In this document: in pieces, positions 24,429-32,457 of the stretch
How positions within the stretch are numbered: position 1 is the stretch's first letter
How the letters are laid out: each line of letters begins with the position of its first letter
NCBI GenBank assembly: GCA_015488885.1
Contig: WFMW01000023.1
Location: 44,622-108,621 of the forward strand
Length of the DNA stretch: 64,000 nt
Reading direction: 5' to 3'
Origin: Gammaproteobacteria bacterium
Lineage (GTDB): Bacteria; Pseudomonadota; Gammaproteobacteria; SZUA-229
Notes under the pieces: generated by a model
Databases searched by the model: none
Told to the model about the DNA's origin: nothing
Seen by the model: the letters and a program-made list of their open reading frames with translations, nothing else
Position numbers and translations under genes: made by a program

Positions 24429-25493
24429 TTAGAATTTTTTACGAATACCCAGTGCCCAGGCAGAGATATCAGTATTATTTACATCTGCTGATTTCTTGCC
24501 ATAAGCCGCATAAACCACTGTCATTTTGCTCAATACATGCACATAACCTAAGGCACCACCAGTGTGGTCTTTATGTGTAGCATCTTCTATATCAACACTG
24601 GCTTTACCATAGGTCAGCGCCAGGATATTGGTGCGATTGATATGGTAGGTCCCACTGGCAAAGATATAGTTTTTATTGGTTAAGTTCTGTGCAGACTCAT
24701 ACTGCAGACCCACAGAAAACATTTTATTATGGAATTTACCACCTACTTTATAAGCAGACTCAGTTGAACAGTCAGTTGTACCAGGAGTCTTACCACAGTC
24801 TGTTACTGATTTATTAAGATTTGCAATATCTCTAATCCCGGTCACGCTATTTAGATCTTTCTTGCCTGTCTGTGCATTAATATAATCGCCATAAGCCAGG
24901 AAGTGTTTATTGGACCAGCGCAGGCCAACACCTGTGGTTTCGTCATTATTTGCCGACAATGTGGTATTGGCAACTAAAAAGATACCACTGAATTTAGGTG
25001 ATACATACTGAACGGTATTGGTACTACGACCACGGTTGATATCACGACCACTATGCAGTTTTGATTGAATATCGAGGAAACCACGACCTTCAACCGGGGT
25101 ACGGTAGAACGGGTCAACTTTGGCACCGGTCTGTTTCCAGTTTGAAGACATAATACCAAACTTGGCGGTACCATAAGCGCCTTTCACACCAACAAAAATA
25201 TCACGTTGAGTCAGCGCATTACCACCACCCTGATTATCTGCCGCATCAATCTGGTATTCGGCCTTATAAATCGCTTTTAAACCATTCCCCAGGTCTTCTG
25301 AGCCTTTTACACCAATAGATGAGGTATTACTGGACAGATCAACATTATTGTTAGTGTTAGAACCAGAAGCTGCATCACTGTTAACAGCCTGAATGGTTAA
25401 GTGAATATTACCGTAAACTTTTGCTTCGGCATTGGCGGCTGCCGGGACAGCCAGGCTTGCTGCAACAGCAAGTGCTAAAATAGATTTTTTCAT
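24429..25493 (-). CDS. Gram-negative general porin (OmpC/Porin_4-like)
   Basis: 354-residue trimeric-type porin. The ATG at 25493 was chosen because it gives a clean signal peptide (MKKSILALAVAASLAVPAAANA) with GGAG 11 bp upstream; in-frame codons further upstream lack one. The mature protein begins with VYGNIHLTIQAV and contains SSIGVKGSEDLGNGLKAIYKAEYQ and FVGVKGAYGTAKFG, hallmarks of the family, and ends in ALGIRKKF. It stands alone with its own terminator. A long, AT-rich upstream region with a 160-bp hairpin element may bear on its regulation. Confidence 0.93.
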   Translation of the reverse strand: MKKSILALAVAASLAVPAAANAEAKVYGNIHLTIQAVNSDAASGSNTNNNVDLSSNTSSIGVKGSEDLGNGLKAIYKAEYQIDAADNQGGGNALTQRDIFVGVKGAYGTAKFGIMSSNWKQTGAKVDPFYRTPVEGRGFLDIQSKLHSGRDINRGRSTNTVQYVSPKFSGIFLVANTTLSANNDETTGVGLRWSNKHFLAYGDYINAQTGKKDLNSVTGIRDIANLNKSVTDCGKTPGTTDCSTESAYKVGGKFHNKMFSVGLQYESAQNLTNKNYIFASGTYHINRTNILALTYGKASVDIEDATHKDHTGGALGYVHVLSKMTVVYAAYGKKSADVNNTDISAWALGIRKKF

Positions 25494-25677
25494 TATGCAA
25501 GACTCCTGCATTGGTTGTTTTATGATCATAGCTATACTCACAGTGATGACGGCTAATGTTCTTTCAGTGAAAACCTGATGAAAGCCTCAATGAAAGGCAG
25601 CTCCGGTTAAAAGCGACAATAACACAGCAACACTATTCATCTTCATATACAGGTGTTTTTTCTTCAACAACACTCTA

Positions 25678-25837
25678 GGAGTCTATCGAACTTAACACAA
25701 CCTACTGCGTAAAAGCTGATTTGGACATATTTCCCGTTATTTTTTGTTAAATAGTTGTACTATTTGCCTCAAAATAACGAAAAATCTGCCTCAAATCAGC
25801 TTTCCCTCGCTACGATTAGTTAAGTCCGACAGACTCC
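25678..25837. mobile_element. 160-bp palindromic MITE-like element upstream of the porin
   Basis: The ends GGAGTCTATCGAACTTAAC (25678-25696) and GTTAAGTCCGACAGACTCC (25819-25837) are inverted copies with two mismatches. Internal arms also pair: AAAGCTGATTTGG with TCAAATCAGCTTT, and CGTTATTTT with AAAATAACG. The whole unit could fold into one long hairpin. No open frame. It is unrelated to the elements at 22366 and 24003. Terminal sequence suggests ends of an insertion sequence moved in trans. Confidence 0.8.
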
Positions 25838-26061
25838 AGCACATAAGGACTATTGGCAGTATATTCAGATTTTATTAAATTGCAAGCAAAATATTGTATT
25901 TTTATTATAAAAAAACGTTGTAAAAAAGTTTTAATTATTAACCAGCTATATTGCTTTCTTTAGGTTATTTACAATTTAAACAACTTATTTTAAGACGAAT
26001 GTATAAGTTTTAAACATCATTCCCATGCGAAACAACCTATCACGCCCACACGGAGTCAGTT

Positions 26062-26317
26062 ATCGTTTGTATGCTCCGTGTGGGAACGCATTGCAAGGAC
26101 GCTCTGCGTCCGCTCGGGATGCAATAACCGGACTACACTGTTTAACCCTAACGATATCCTGCATCTGTTTCGAGTGCAGCAGGCAAATTTTTGCCTTTAC
26201 TGTCATTTGTAACCGCGACGCGGAGCGTCTCTGGATGCATTCCCACGCAGAGCGTGGGAACGATAAGACGATAATTGTTTCGCGTGGGAACGATAAGTGT
26301 TGTCGTGCGGGAACGAT
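26062..26317. repeat. Intact composite dispersed repeat (A+B) with three terminal GTGGGAACGATAA units
   Basis: Part A (26062-26146) matches 23312-23396 and part B (26149-26236) matches 24285-24365. After it come three degenerate units ending GGGAACGATAA (26254-26317), a REP-like motif built around the palindrome CGTGGGAACG. The element fills most of the gap between the AT-rich porin upstream region and the rpsI terminator. The stretch 25838-26040 is AT-rich with nothing else visible. Confidence 0.8.
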
Positions 26318-26318
26318 A

Positions 26319-26346
26319 AAAAAGCCCTGATGAACAGGGCTTTTTG
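26319..26346 (-). terminator. Intrinsic terminator of the rplM-rpsI operon
   Basis: AAAAGCCCTG pairs with CAGGGCTTTT across a 5-nt loop, 18 bp downstream of the rpsI stop on the minus strand, with a T-run on both strands. Confidence 0.9.
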
Positions 26347-26363
26347 TATTATGCGTGGTTCGA

Positions 26364-26753
26364 TTAACGCTTTGAGTATTGGGTTGCGCGGCGGGCTTTG
26401 CGCAAACCCACTTTCTTACGTTCAACTTTACGTGCGTCACGGGTAACAAAACCTGCCTTACGTAACGAGCTACGGTAGGTTTCATCATAAGCCATTAATG
26501 CACGCGTGATACCATGACGAATCGCGCCTGCCTGACCGGAAATACCGCCACCGGTAACGCTGACTTTTATATCAACATTATTCTTCATGTCAACCACATC
26601 AAGGGGCTGACGGACGATCATACGAGCCGTTTCTCGGCCAAAAAATTCATCTAGCGGTCGGCCATTAACCACTATATCACCGGCGCCGGTGGTTAAAAAT
26701 ACGCGTGCACTGGATGTTTTGCGTCGGCCTGTTGCGTAATATTGTTCTGCCAT
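26364..26753 (-). CDS. rpsI: 30S ribosomal protein S9
   Basis: 129-residue S9, whose C-terminal tail reaches into the ribosomal P site. Family features are [16 protein letters not shown] at the start, [19 protein letters not shown] in the centre, and the basic end [15 protein letters not shown] with the terminal arginine that contacts P-site tRNA. AAAGG lies 6 bp before the ATG. It is preceded by rplM on the same strand. The 142-bp gap to rplM is much longer than the usual few tens of bases and holds several degenerate TATTTCCAG repeats. Confidence 0.98.
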   Translation of the reverse strand: MAEQYYATGRRKTSSARVFLTTGAGDIVVNGRPLDEFFGRETARMIVRQPLDVVDMKNNVDIKVSVTGGGISGQAGAIRHGITRALMAYDETYRSSLRKAGFVTRDARKVERKKVGLRKARRATQYSKR

Positions 26754-26895
26754 GGTAAACCTTTGAAACGTTTATAAAGAAGATTTTCTATCGAAGATTT
26801 TCTATCTATTAATAAAGCTGGTTAAGTAAGCTGGATATTTTACCGATCAGTTAATTTTCCAGCATGTATATTTCCAGCGCCTGTATTTCCAGTAA

Positions 26896-27342
26896 CTATA
26901 TTTCAAGCACCTGGGGTTGTTGTGCTGTATGCTGGTGTTCGGCACCTGCATAAACTTTTAATTTTCGGTACATTGCGCGACCTAACGGACTTCTGGGTAA
27001 CATGCCTTTTACGGCAATCTCGATAACCCGCTCTGGAGAACGCTCTATCATATCGTTAAAACTGGTTTCTTTCAGACCACCCATATAACCTGAATGGCGG
27101 TAGTACATTTTATCTTTGGCTTTATTGCCACTAACACGAACCTTTTCTGCATTAATGACAACGATATAATCACCGGTATCAACATGGGGGGTGTAGATAG
27201 CTTTATGCTTACCGCGCAGACGGCGAGCAATTTCACTTGCCAATCGACCCAGTGTTTTTCCATTTGCATCCACCAGAAACCAGTCACGTTTTACGTTTTC
27301 TGAGTTAGCGCTAATAGTGGTCGTTGTTAATCCGGTTTTCAT
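26896..27342 (-). CDS. rplM: 50S ribosomal protein L13
   Basis: 148-residue L13, an early-assembly protein of the large subunit. It has [63 protein letters not shown] and the ending [10 protein letters not shown] variant [11 protein letters not shown]. The N-terminus is about five residues longer than in E. coli ([14 protein letters not shown]). It heads the rplM-rpsI pair. In E. coli L13 represses its own operon through the mRNA leader. Confidence 0.98.
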   Translation of the reverse strand: MKTGLTTTTISANSENVKRDWFLVDANGKTLGRLASEIARRLRGKHKAIYTPHVDTGDYIVVINAEKVRVSGNKAKDKMYYRHSGYMGGLKETSFNDMIERSPERVIEIAVKGMLPRSPLGRAMYRKLKVYAGAEHQHTAQQPQVLEI

Positions 27343-27478
27343 GATTAATTCCGCATCTCATTAAATATTTACGTCGAGACAGGCTGCCCGACAAAGAGGC
27401 GGAATATTACAGAAAACCGGCAAAATAAACAAGTCTTTTGATGGTTTTCAGAAAAATAATCAGCAAACCCGACTTTTA

Positions 27479-27523
27479 TTGACTTACATCAATTCATTTT
27501 AAATCGGACAGGGATAGTATAAC
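27479..27523 (+). promoter_or_regulatory. FNR/Anr-type box and -10 element of a candidate sRNA
   Basis: TTGACTTACATCAA (27479-27492) differs by one base from the FNR/Anr consensus TTGAT-N4-ATCAA. Downstream are TAGTAT (27515-27520) and overlapping TATAAC (27518-27523). If transcription starts at about 27527, the box is centred near -41.5, the class II activator position. No good -35 hexamer is present, as expected for an activated promoter. Confidence 0.6.
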
Positions 27524-27526
27524 GCC

Positions 27527-27623
27527 ATCGGAGTTTTTCATAGTTCCTCCGATACCCTCAAGTACTATTTCCTCTCAAGATGTACTTGCGCAGCGCGATC
27601 CACCAGTCGCGCTGCTTTTTTTT
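27527..27623 (+). ncRNA. Candidate FNR-controlled small RNA
   Basis: About 97 nt with three consecutive hairpins and no open frame. Hairpin 1 is ATCGGAG/CTCCGAT (27527-27533, 27547-27553). Hairpin 2 is CAAGTAC/GTACTTG (27559-27565, 27582-27588). Hairpin 3 is a 9-bp GC-rich stem followed by eight T, an intrinsic terminator. TTCCTCC (hairpin 1) and TTTCCTCTC (loop of hairpin 2) could pair with Shine-Dalgarno sequences, typical of Hfq-type regulators. Both neighbours, rplM and a DUF1499 gene, run on the other strand, so the terminator has no protein gene to serve. The sRNA call is inferred from structure; no homologue is recognised. Confidence 0.55.
27590..27623 (+). terminator. Intrinsic terminator (plus strand) without an upstream protein gene
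   Basis: GCAGCGCGA pairs with TCGCGCTGC across an 8-nt loop and is followed by eight T. The minus strand has no T-run, so it works on the plus strand only. Confidence 0.88.
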
Positions 27624-27671
27624 GCCGATAATTTTTCACCCGTGAATATTCGGGCGATACAACAATACAGA

Positions 27672-28142
27672 CTAATTCGTAGATTCATTACGCAATGTCT
27701 TAATCAGCGCCTGAATGTGAGCAGAATTTGCTGCAAAATCGGCTTTACCCACCCTTGATTTAGATTGAATATATAAGCTGGAATATTTCGCATCAATGGC
27801 TTTTACCCGCACCAGCACATCATCTCTAAAACTGAAAACCGCCGACTCAACAACAAAACTGATAGTATCACTGTTGGCATTAAAATCGGCCACATCCCAC
27901 CCCAGATCAATACCTGCCTGTATAACTCGATTGTATAAAGCTTTCACCGAAAGTTTGAACTGCGGGGTTCTTAGCTCCCGGAAAGGCGTGTCGGGTGATG
28001 TTTCAGCTATATTGGTATCGAGAAAAGTTGCCAGGCGTTGTTTTAACCCTGGCGGCTGTAATAAATTGGCATTATTTTTAATCAGGGTTCCAAACACCAG
28101 CCCAAATAAAATAATGCCAGGATAGATAATTATTTTCAACAC
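27672..28142 (-). CDS. DUF1499 domain protein, membrane-anchored
   Basis: 156-residue protein with one N-terminal transmembrane or uncleaved signal segment (IIIYPGIILFGLVFGTLI) and a DUF1499 domain: FKLSVKALYNRVIQAG, GWDVADF, VFSFRDDVLVRVKAID and the characteristic SRVGKADFAANSAHIQALI ending. The domain is found in bacteria and plant plastids and has no established biochemical function. It runs towards the sRNA terminator. The gene stands alone. Confidence 0.85.
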   Translation of the reverse strand: MLKIIIYPGIILFGLVFGTLIKNNANLLQPPGLKQRLATFLDTNIAETSPDTPFRELRTPQFKLSVKALYNRVIQAGIDLGWDVADFNANSDTISFVVESAVFSFRDDVLVRVKAIDAKYSSLYIQSKSRVGKADFAANSAHIQALIKTLRNESTN

Positions 28143-28530
28143 ACGCTACCCCGACGACTATTCCAGTTACTTACGGGATCTGGTGAGTTACCAAAACACA
28201 CCAACACCTGCCATGAGGGTAAAAAAATGTTCATTTATTGCCTGTTCAATATTTCCATTTAATATAAGATTTTGTCTAATTTAATAGCGAATGTAAAGGC
28301 TGGCATACTGATTATTAACATTATCCACCACTGAAACAATATCATTGTATTCAAAACCGGTATCAAAAGATGAAAACGGCCACCCAAAACCTACGGATTC
28401 AGGTTTTAGCCCAAACTTCTGTCAACCAATCTCCGGCTAATGCGTTAAACAGGATTAACAGAACCCATGTTCTGTCATACATGGTTTACCACACATGCTA
28501 TGCCACGTATTAAACACAGGAGAAACTCAC
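28143..28530. other. Intergenic region upstream of the DUF4382 lipoprotein gene
   Basis: 388 bp without a gene. Two small hairpins are visible: AAAACCT/AGGTTTT (28386-28407) and CCATGT/ACATGG (28465-28484), both in the probable 5' UTR. I looked for a riboswitch of the GEMM or cobalamin kind and did not find the conserved boxes. Confidence 0.4.
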
Positions 28531-30429
28531 ATGTCTACTTTTAAAAACCATCCTTCACCCTCGCAGGGTTTGTCACGTTGGCACCAATGGCCACAGATGA
28601 TCATTATCGGCAGCTTGTTTACCCTGCTGGCTGCCTGTGGCGCAGGTAGTACGGGTACAGATAGCGCCGCGAATGGTGATGTTATTGTCGGTTTAACCGA
28701 TGCCCCCGGTAACAGTGCCACTTATACGGTCGATGTCGATTCACTAACCCTGACCCGAAACAATGGTGCAGAGGTTGAGACCCTGCCCGTGCAAACCCGG
28801 GTGGATTTTGCCCAATATACCGATTTAACCGAGTTTCTTACCGCTGCCACTGTGCCGAACGGGGTTTATACCAAAGCCACCATGGTACTGGATTACACCC
28901 ATGCCGATATTCAGGTTGAAGACCCCGGTGGTAATATTGTGCCCGTTCCGATTGCCAATATTGTCGATATTGACGGCAACCCGATACAGAAACTTACGGT
29001 AAGTGTGCGCCTTGACGGCAGCCATAAACTGCTGATTGCCCCCGGCCTGCCAGCCAATATGACGCTGGATTTTAATCTGCAAGCCTCCAATCGTGTCGAT
29101 TTTTCCGCTGCAGACCCCATGCTTACTGTCGCCCCGTTCCTGGTTGCTGACCTGTCTCTGGACAAACCCAAAATACATCGCCTGCGCGGGGCACTTGCCT
29201 CGGTAGATCTCGACAATCAAAAATTTAAACTGATTGTGCGCCCCTTCAGACACAGACTGAGTGTTGATAACCGTCATTTTGGTACGCTGAATGTGCATGT
29301 TGACAGCGCTACGGTTTATGAAATTAACGGTGAGAGTTTTATCGGTGATACTGGCCTGCAGGCATTGAACAATCAGCCTGCTCACACTGCGGTGATTGCT
29401 ATTGGCAAGCTGCAATTACCGGGTACAACGGCTCGGCGTCGTTTTGTTGCCACGCAGGTTTATGTCGGCAGTAGTGTGCCAAACGGTGACAGTGATGTGG
29501 TGACTGGCCATATTATTGCCCGTAGTGGTAATACCCTGCAATTAAAAGGAGCCACATTAATACGCAAGGACGGTACGGTGATTTTTAATAACACGGTCAC
29601 CGTACAACTCAGCCCATCGACAGTCGTTAAAAAACAACTTTCAGCCGATGCGCATGATATCAGCGAAATTTCAGTTGGCCAGCGATTGACCGTTTTTGGT
29701 CAGGCCAATATCGCCACCGATGCGAGCGGGGTTGCCATAACACTGGATGCAAGCCAGGGTACTGCCAGAATGCTGTTCACGAATATCCGTGGTGCGGTTG
29801 CTCAAACAGCTTCACCACTGGCACTTAAACTCAATACAATAGGGCATCGTCCGGTCAATCTATTCGACTTCAGCGGCACCGGCATCAATGCGGCCAATGA
29901 TGCAGACCCGGCTTTTTATGAGCTTGATACCGGCGCACTGGATCTGTCTTCACTGGTGGTCAATGAACCGGTTAAAGCGCGTGGTTTTGTCACTGCCTTT
30001 GGTTCGGCACCGGCTGATTTTAACGCACGCTCACTGGTGCTGGTGGCACCGGCAAAAGCCTTGCTGATGACCAGCTGGCAACCAGCCTCAGCTACGGCAA
30101 TCAGCGATATCAGCGCTACCCGTATCCTGCTGGATTTAACAGGAAGCGGTCATTTTCACCATGTAATTCGTGCCGGTGAACGTACCGACCTCACCGGTTT
30201 TAGTAGCATGCCGACGTTAATACCGGCAGATGAAACCGGAAAGGGACTGTATATTATTATCCAGAAAAGAGCGGCTGCACTGATATTACGTGACTTTAGC
30301 ACCTTTACGCGCAGTTTAAGCGAGCTACTGAACAACGGTGCCAAAGTAAAAGCCATTAAAGCGCAGGGCTATTTTAATGATGATAATGTCACCATGCGTG
30401 TCTGGCGCATGCAGGTTATATTGAGATAG
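28531..30429 (+). CDS. DUF4382 domain lipoprotein
   Basis: 632 residues from the ATG at 28531, which has AGGAG 8 bp upstream. A lipoprotein signal ends LFTLLAAC. The N-terminal domain VIVGLTDAPGNSATYTVDVD, SLTLTRNNGAEVETLP and TKATMVLDYTHADIQVED is DUF4382. Later there are repeated beta-rich, OB-like segments (GRLRGALASVDLDNQKFKL-type and GHIIARSGNTLQLKGATLI) similar to DUF5666. Such proteins are envelope-anchored and of unknown function. Arrangement as a single gene ending in a bidirectional terminator shared with kdkA. Confidence 0.85.
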   Translation: MSTFKNHPSPSQGLSRWHQWPQMIIIGSLFTLLAACGAGSTGTDSAANGDVIVGLTDAPGNSATYTVDVDSLTLTRNNGAEVETLPVQTRVDFAQYTDLTEFLTAATVPNGVYTKATMVLDYTHADIQVEDPGGNIVPVPIANIVDIDGNPIQKLTVSVRLDGSHKLLIAPGLPANMTLDFNLQASNRVDFSAADPMLTVAPFLVADLSLDKPKIHRLRGALASVDLDNQKFKLIVRPFRHRLSVDNRHFGTLNVHVDSATVYEINGESFIGDTGLQALNNQPAHTAVIAIGKLQLPGTTARRRFVATQVYVGSSVPNGDSDVVTGHIIARSGNTLQLKGATLIRKDGTVIFNNTVTVQLSPSTVVKKQLSADAHDISEISVGQRLTVFGQANIATDASGVAITLDASQGTARMLFTNIRGAVAQTASPLALKLNTIGHRPVNLFDFSGTGINAANDADPAFYELDTGALDLSSLVVNEPVKARGFVTAFGSAPADFNARSLVLVAPAKALLMTSWQPASATAISDISATRILLDLTGSGHFHHVIRAGERTDLTGFSSMPTLIPADETGKGLYIIIQKRAAALILRDFSTFTRSLSELLNNGAKVKAIKAQGYFNDDNVTMRVWRMQVILR

Positions 30430-30454
30430 TGGCTCCAGGTAAGCCAACCTGAAT

Positions 30455-30494
30455 AAAGCGCACCTCGATTAATTTGTCGCGGTGCGCTTTATTT
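30455..30494. terminator. Bidirectional terminator between DUF4382 gene and kdkA
   Basis: A perfect 10-bp stem, AAAGCGCACC (30455-30464) with GGTGCGCTTT (30481-30490), lies between the convergent genes, with T-rich sequence after the plus-strand arm and AATAAAG before the other. Confidence 0.8.
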
Positions 30495-31333
30495 TATTCA
30501 GGCTTTTTCAGGGCTGACGCATAGCCTGCCAGTAAGGCTGTCCAGTCCTCAGCAGTAAAGTTAAAGTTTTGCTGTTGCTGTTTAAACTTGTTTAAGGAAC
30601 GCAATAAACGCTTTAGATTGGCTTCCTGCCAGCGCCCTCCCCGAGGTCGAATTGCCCCCCGGTCAAAATCAATCAGATAAATCGGCTGCCTGCCTGCCGC
30701 GTCTGCTTTTTCACTGCCCGTTATCGATTTGTCTGTTAACGAGTGCCCTGTTAACGAACGGTCTGTTAATAAATCGTCTGCCAGCAAAATATTGCGCGCA
30801 TTCAGATCTGCATGGTAAATATTATGTTGATGAAACTGTTTAATACATTCACCTAACCGCATCCACACCGGCTTGCTGAGAGGATGATGGATTAAACAGT
30901 CGGCCAGCGTTGTGGTATGTTCAAGCTCCAGAGTGATTAAATCGGCCTGATAGTAAAATGATTGCTGTATCACCCGTGCGGCTACCGGGGTTGGCACTGG
31001 CAAACCCCGGTTCTTCATGGTATGCAATAAACACCATTCCTGAAATGCACGACTGTGTTCCAGTCGTCGCCCCAGATAGCGATCCGCGACCAGTTTTGCG
31101 ACCAGACCGCCTCGGTAATAATGTTTTAATACCATGGCTTTATTCCGGTAACTGAAAAACACCACCGGCGCCCGACCGATGGCGGTGGCAACTTCCGTCT
31201 TTTCACCGTCCGGAGAGGGTAACCGTGTGTTTTGCTGAAATAATTGCACATCCGGATTTGCAATCAAGGCCGCATCATATAGGATGTGTGCATGTCCGCT
31301 TTGTATTATTTTCACATTATCATCTGATGCCAT
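30494..31333 (-). CDS. kdkA: 3-deoxy-D-manno-octulosonic acid kinase
   Basis: 279-residue eukaryotic-type kinase of the WaaP/KdkA group that phosphorylates Kdo in the lipopolysaccharide inner core. It has YRGGLVAKLVADRYLG near the N-terminus, the catalytic loop YHADLNARNILL and the metal motif LIDFDRG. Between the two last motifs is an extra Ser/Thr/Asp-rich stretch (LTDRSLTGHSLTDKSITG) coded by 15-bp tandem repeats, absent from typical KdkA. The ATG at 31333 is preferred to a GTG two codons earlier. Its start overlaps the divergent glycosyltransferase start by 7 bp. Confidence 0.9.
   Translation of the reverse strand: MASDDNVKIIQSGHAHILYDAALIANPDVQLFQQNTRLPSPDGEKTEVATAIGRAPVVFFSYRNKAMVLKHYYRGGLVAKLVADRYLGRRLEHSRAFQEWCLLHTMKNRGLPVPTPVAARVIQQSFYYQADLITLELEHTTTLADCLIHHPLSKPVWMRLGECIKQFHQHNIYHADLNARNILLADDLLTDRSLTGHSLTDKSITGSEKADAAGRQPIYLIDFDRGAIRPRGGRWQEANLKRLLRSLNKFKQQQQNFNFTAEDWTALLAGYASALKKPE
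30726..30770. repeat. 15-bp tandem repeat inside kdkA
   Basis: Three or four degenerate 15-bp units, each with CTGTTAA at the centre, in frame in kdkA, coding for the LTDRSLTGHSLTDKSITG insert between the catalytic and metal-binding motifs. Because the unit is a multiple of 3, copy-number changes would preserve the frame. Confidence 0.75.
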
Positions 31334-32439
31334 TGCCACCCTTAACTCCGTCAGTCAATACTCTGTCAGTCAATACCCGCTTTCAGCAAACGCCACCCGC
31401 CAGTGTCTGCCTGTTACGGCTGTCCGCGCTGGGAGATGTCAGCCATGTTCTGCCGGTTATCCGCACCTTGCAACATCACTGGCCGGAAACCAAACTCAGC
31501 TGGGTGATTGGTAAAAAGGAATACCCGCTGGTGAAAGCCATACCCGGTATCGAGTTTATCATTTTTGACAAGTCAGCAGGCTGGCAGGCTTATCGCAAGT
31601 TAAGAAAACAACTGCGGCACCGGTCTTTTGACATCCTTTTTCATCTGCAACTTGCATTGCGTGCTTCCCTGGCCAGTCTATGCATCCCGGCAAAAATCAA
31701 ACTGGGCTTTGATCAGGCACGTGCCAGCAAGGACCGGCAATCGTGGTTCAGCAATGAAAAAATTGCACCTTTATCCAGCCGCCAGCATGTGCTGGACAGT
31801 TTCCTTGAATTTCCCCGCCATTTCGGGCTGGAACCGGCAGTACGCTGGGATTTACCGGTGAATCCGCAGGCATTAGCCCGGCTGCAGCAACAACTGGCGC
31901 ATAAACAGGTCAAACCACAACAGCCGGTGCTGGTAATTAACCCCTGCGCACTGGCCAAAGCAAAAAACTGGCGCAACTGGCATAACGAAGGTTATGCTGC
32001 GATTGCCGATTATGCTGCCAGCCAGCGGCATATGCAGGTTGTGTTAAGTGGTGGCAGCACCAAGCTGGAACAGCAGACCGCCGCGGCCATTATGCAACAA
32101 TGCCGCCACCCGCCCCTGAATCTGGTGGGTAAAACTCGTCTGGATGAACTGGTGGCATTACTGAAACGAGCCGATACGGTTATCGCACCGGATACCGGCC
32201 CGGTACATATTGCCAGCGCGCTGGGTACAAAAACCATTGGCCTGTATGCCAGTACCAATCCGCAACGCGCCGGGCCGTATAACTTCCCTGAGCTGGTGGT
32301 AAATAAATACCCCGAGGCCTTACAGCGGTTTAATCACCTGAGTCCGGAAACCGCGCCCTGGGGAATGCGGGTAAAAACCGCCGAGGCGATGCGGCTTATT
32401 CAGCTTGAGGATGTGATCGAGAAATTAAATCTACCATAA
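31327..32439 (+). CDS. GT9-family glycosyltransferase (heptosyltransferase-like), 1
   Basis: 370-residue cytoplasmic LPS glycosyltransferase of the WaaC/WaaF type. It has VCLLRLSALGDVSHVLPVIR near the N-terminus, SWVIGKKEYPLV, and the nucleotide-sugar motif TVIAPDTGPVHIASALGTKTIGLYA. The only in-frame ATG before the conserved region is at 31327, which gives a 25-residue non-conserved leader and overlaps the divergent kdkA start. Paired with kdkA, it probably adds an inner-core heptose to the (phosphorylated) Kdo. It is the best match for WaaC among the five GT9 genes here. Confidence 0.85.
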   Translation: MPLPPLTPSVNTLSVNTRFQQTPPASVCLLRLSALGDVSHVLPVIRTLQHHWPETKLSWVIGKKEYPLVKAIPGIEFIIFDKSAGWQAYRKLRKQLRHRSFDILFHLQLALRASLASLCIPAKIKLGFDQARASKDRQSWFSNEKIAPLSSRQHVLDSFLEFPRHFGLEPAVRWDLPVNPQALARLQQQLAHKQVKPQQPVLVINPCALAKAKNWRNWHNEGYAAIADYAASQRHMQVVLSGGSTKLEQQTAAAIMQQCRHPPLNLVGKTRLDELVALLKRADTVIAPDTGPVHIASALGTKTIGLYASTNPQRAGPYNFPELVVNKYPEALQRFNHLSPETAPWGMRVKTAEAMRLIQLEDVIEKLNLP

Positions 32440-32457
32440 TGCCATGCCAGCCATATG

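Noticed and set aside
28143..28530. Riboswitch (cyclic di-GMP or cobalamin type) upstream of the DUF4382 gene
   Set aside because: Pieces such as CTCCGGCTAA recall GEMM sequence, but the tetraloop-receptor and other conserved boxes are not present in order.
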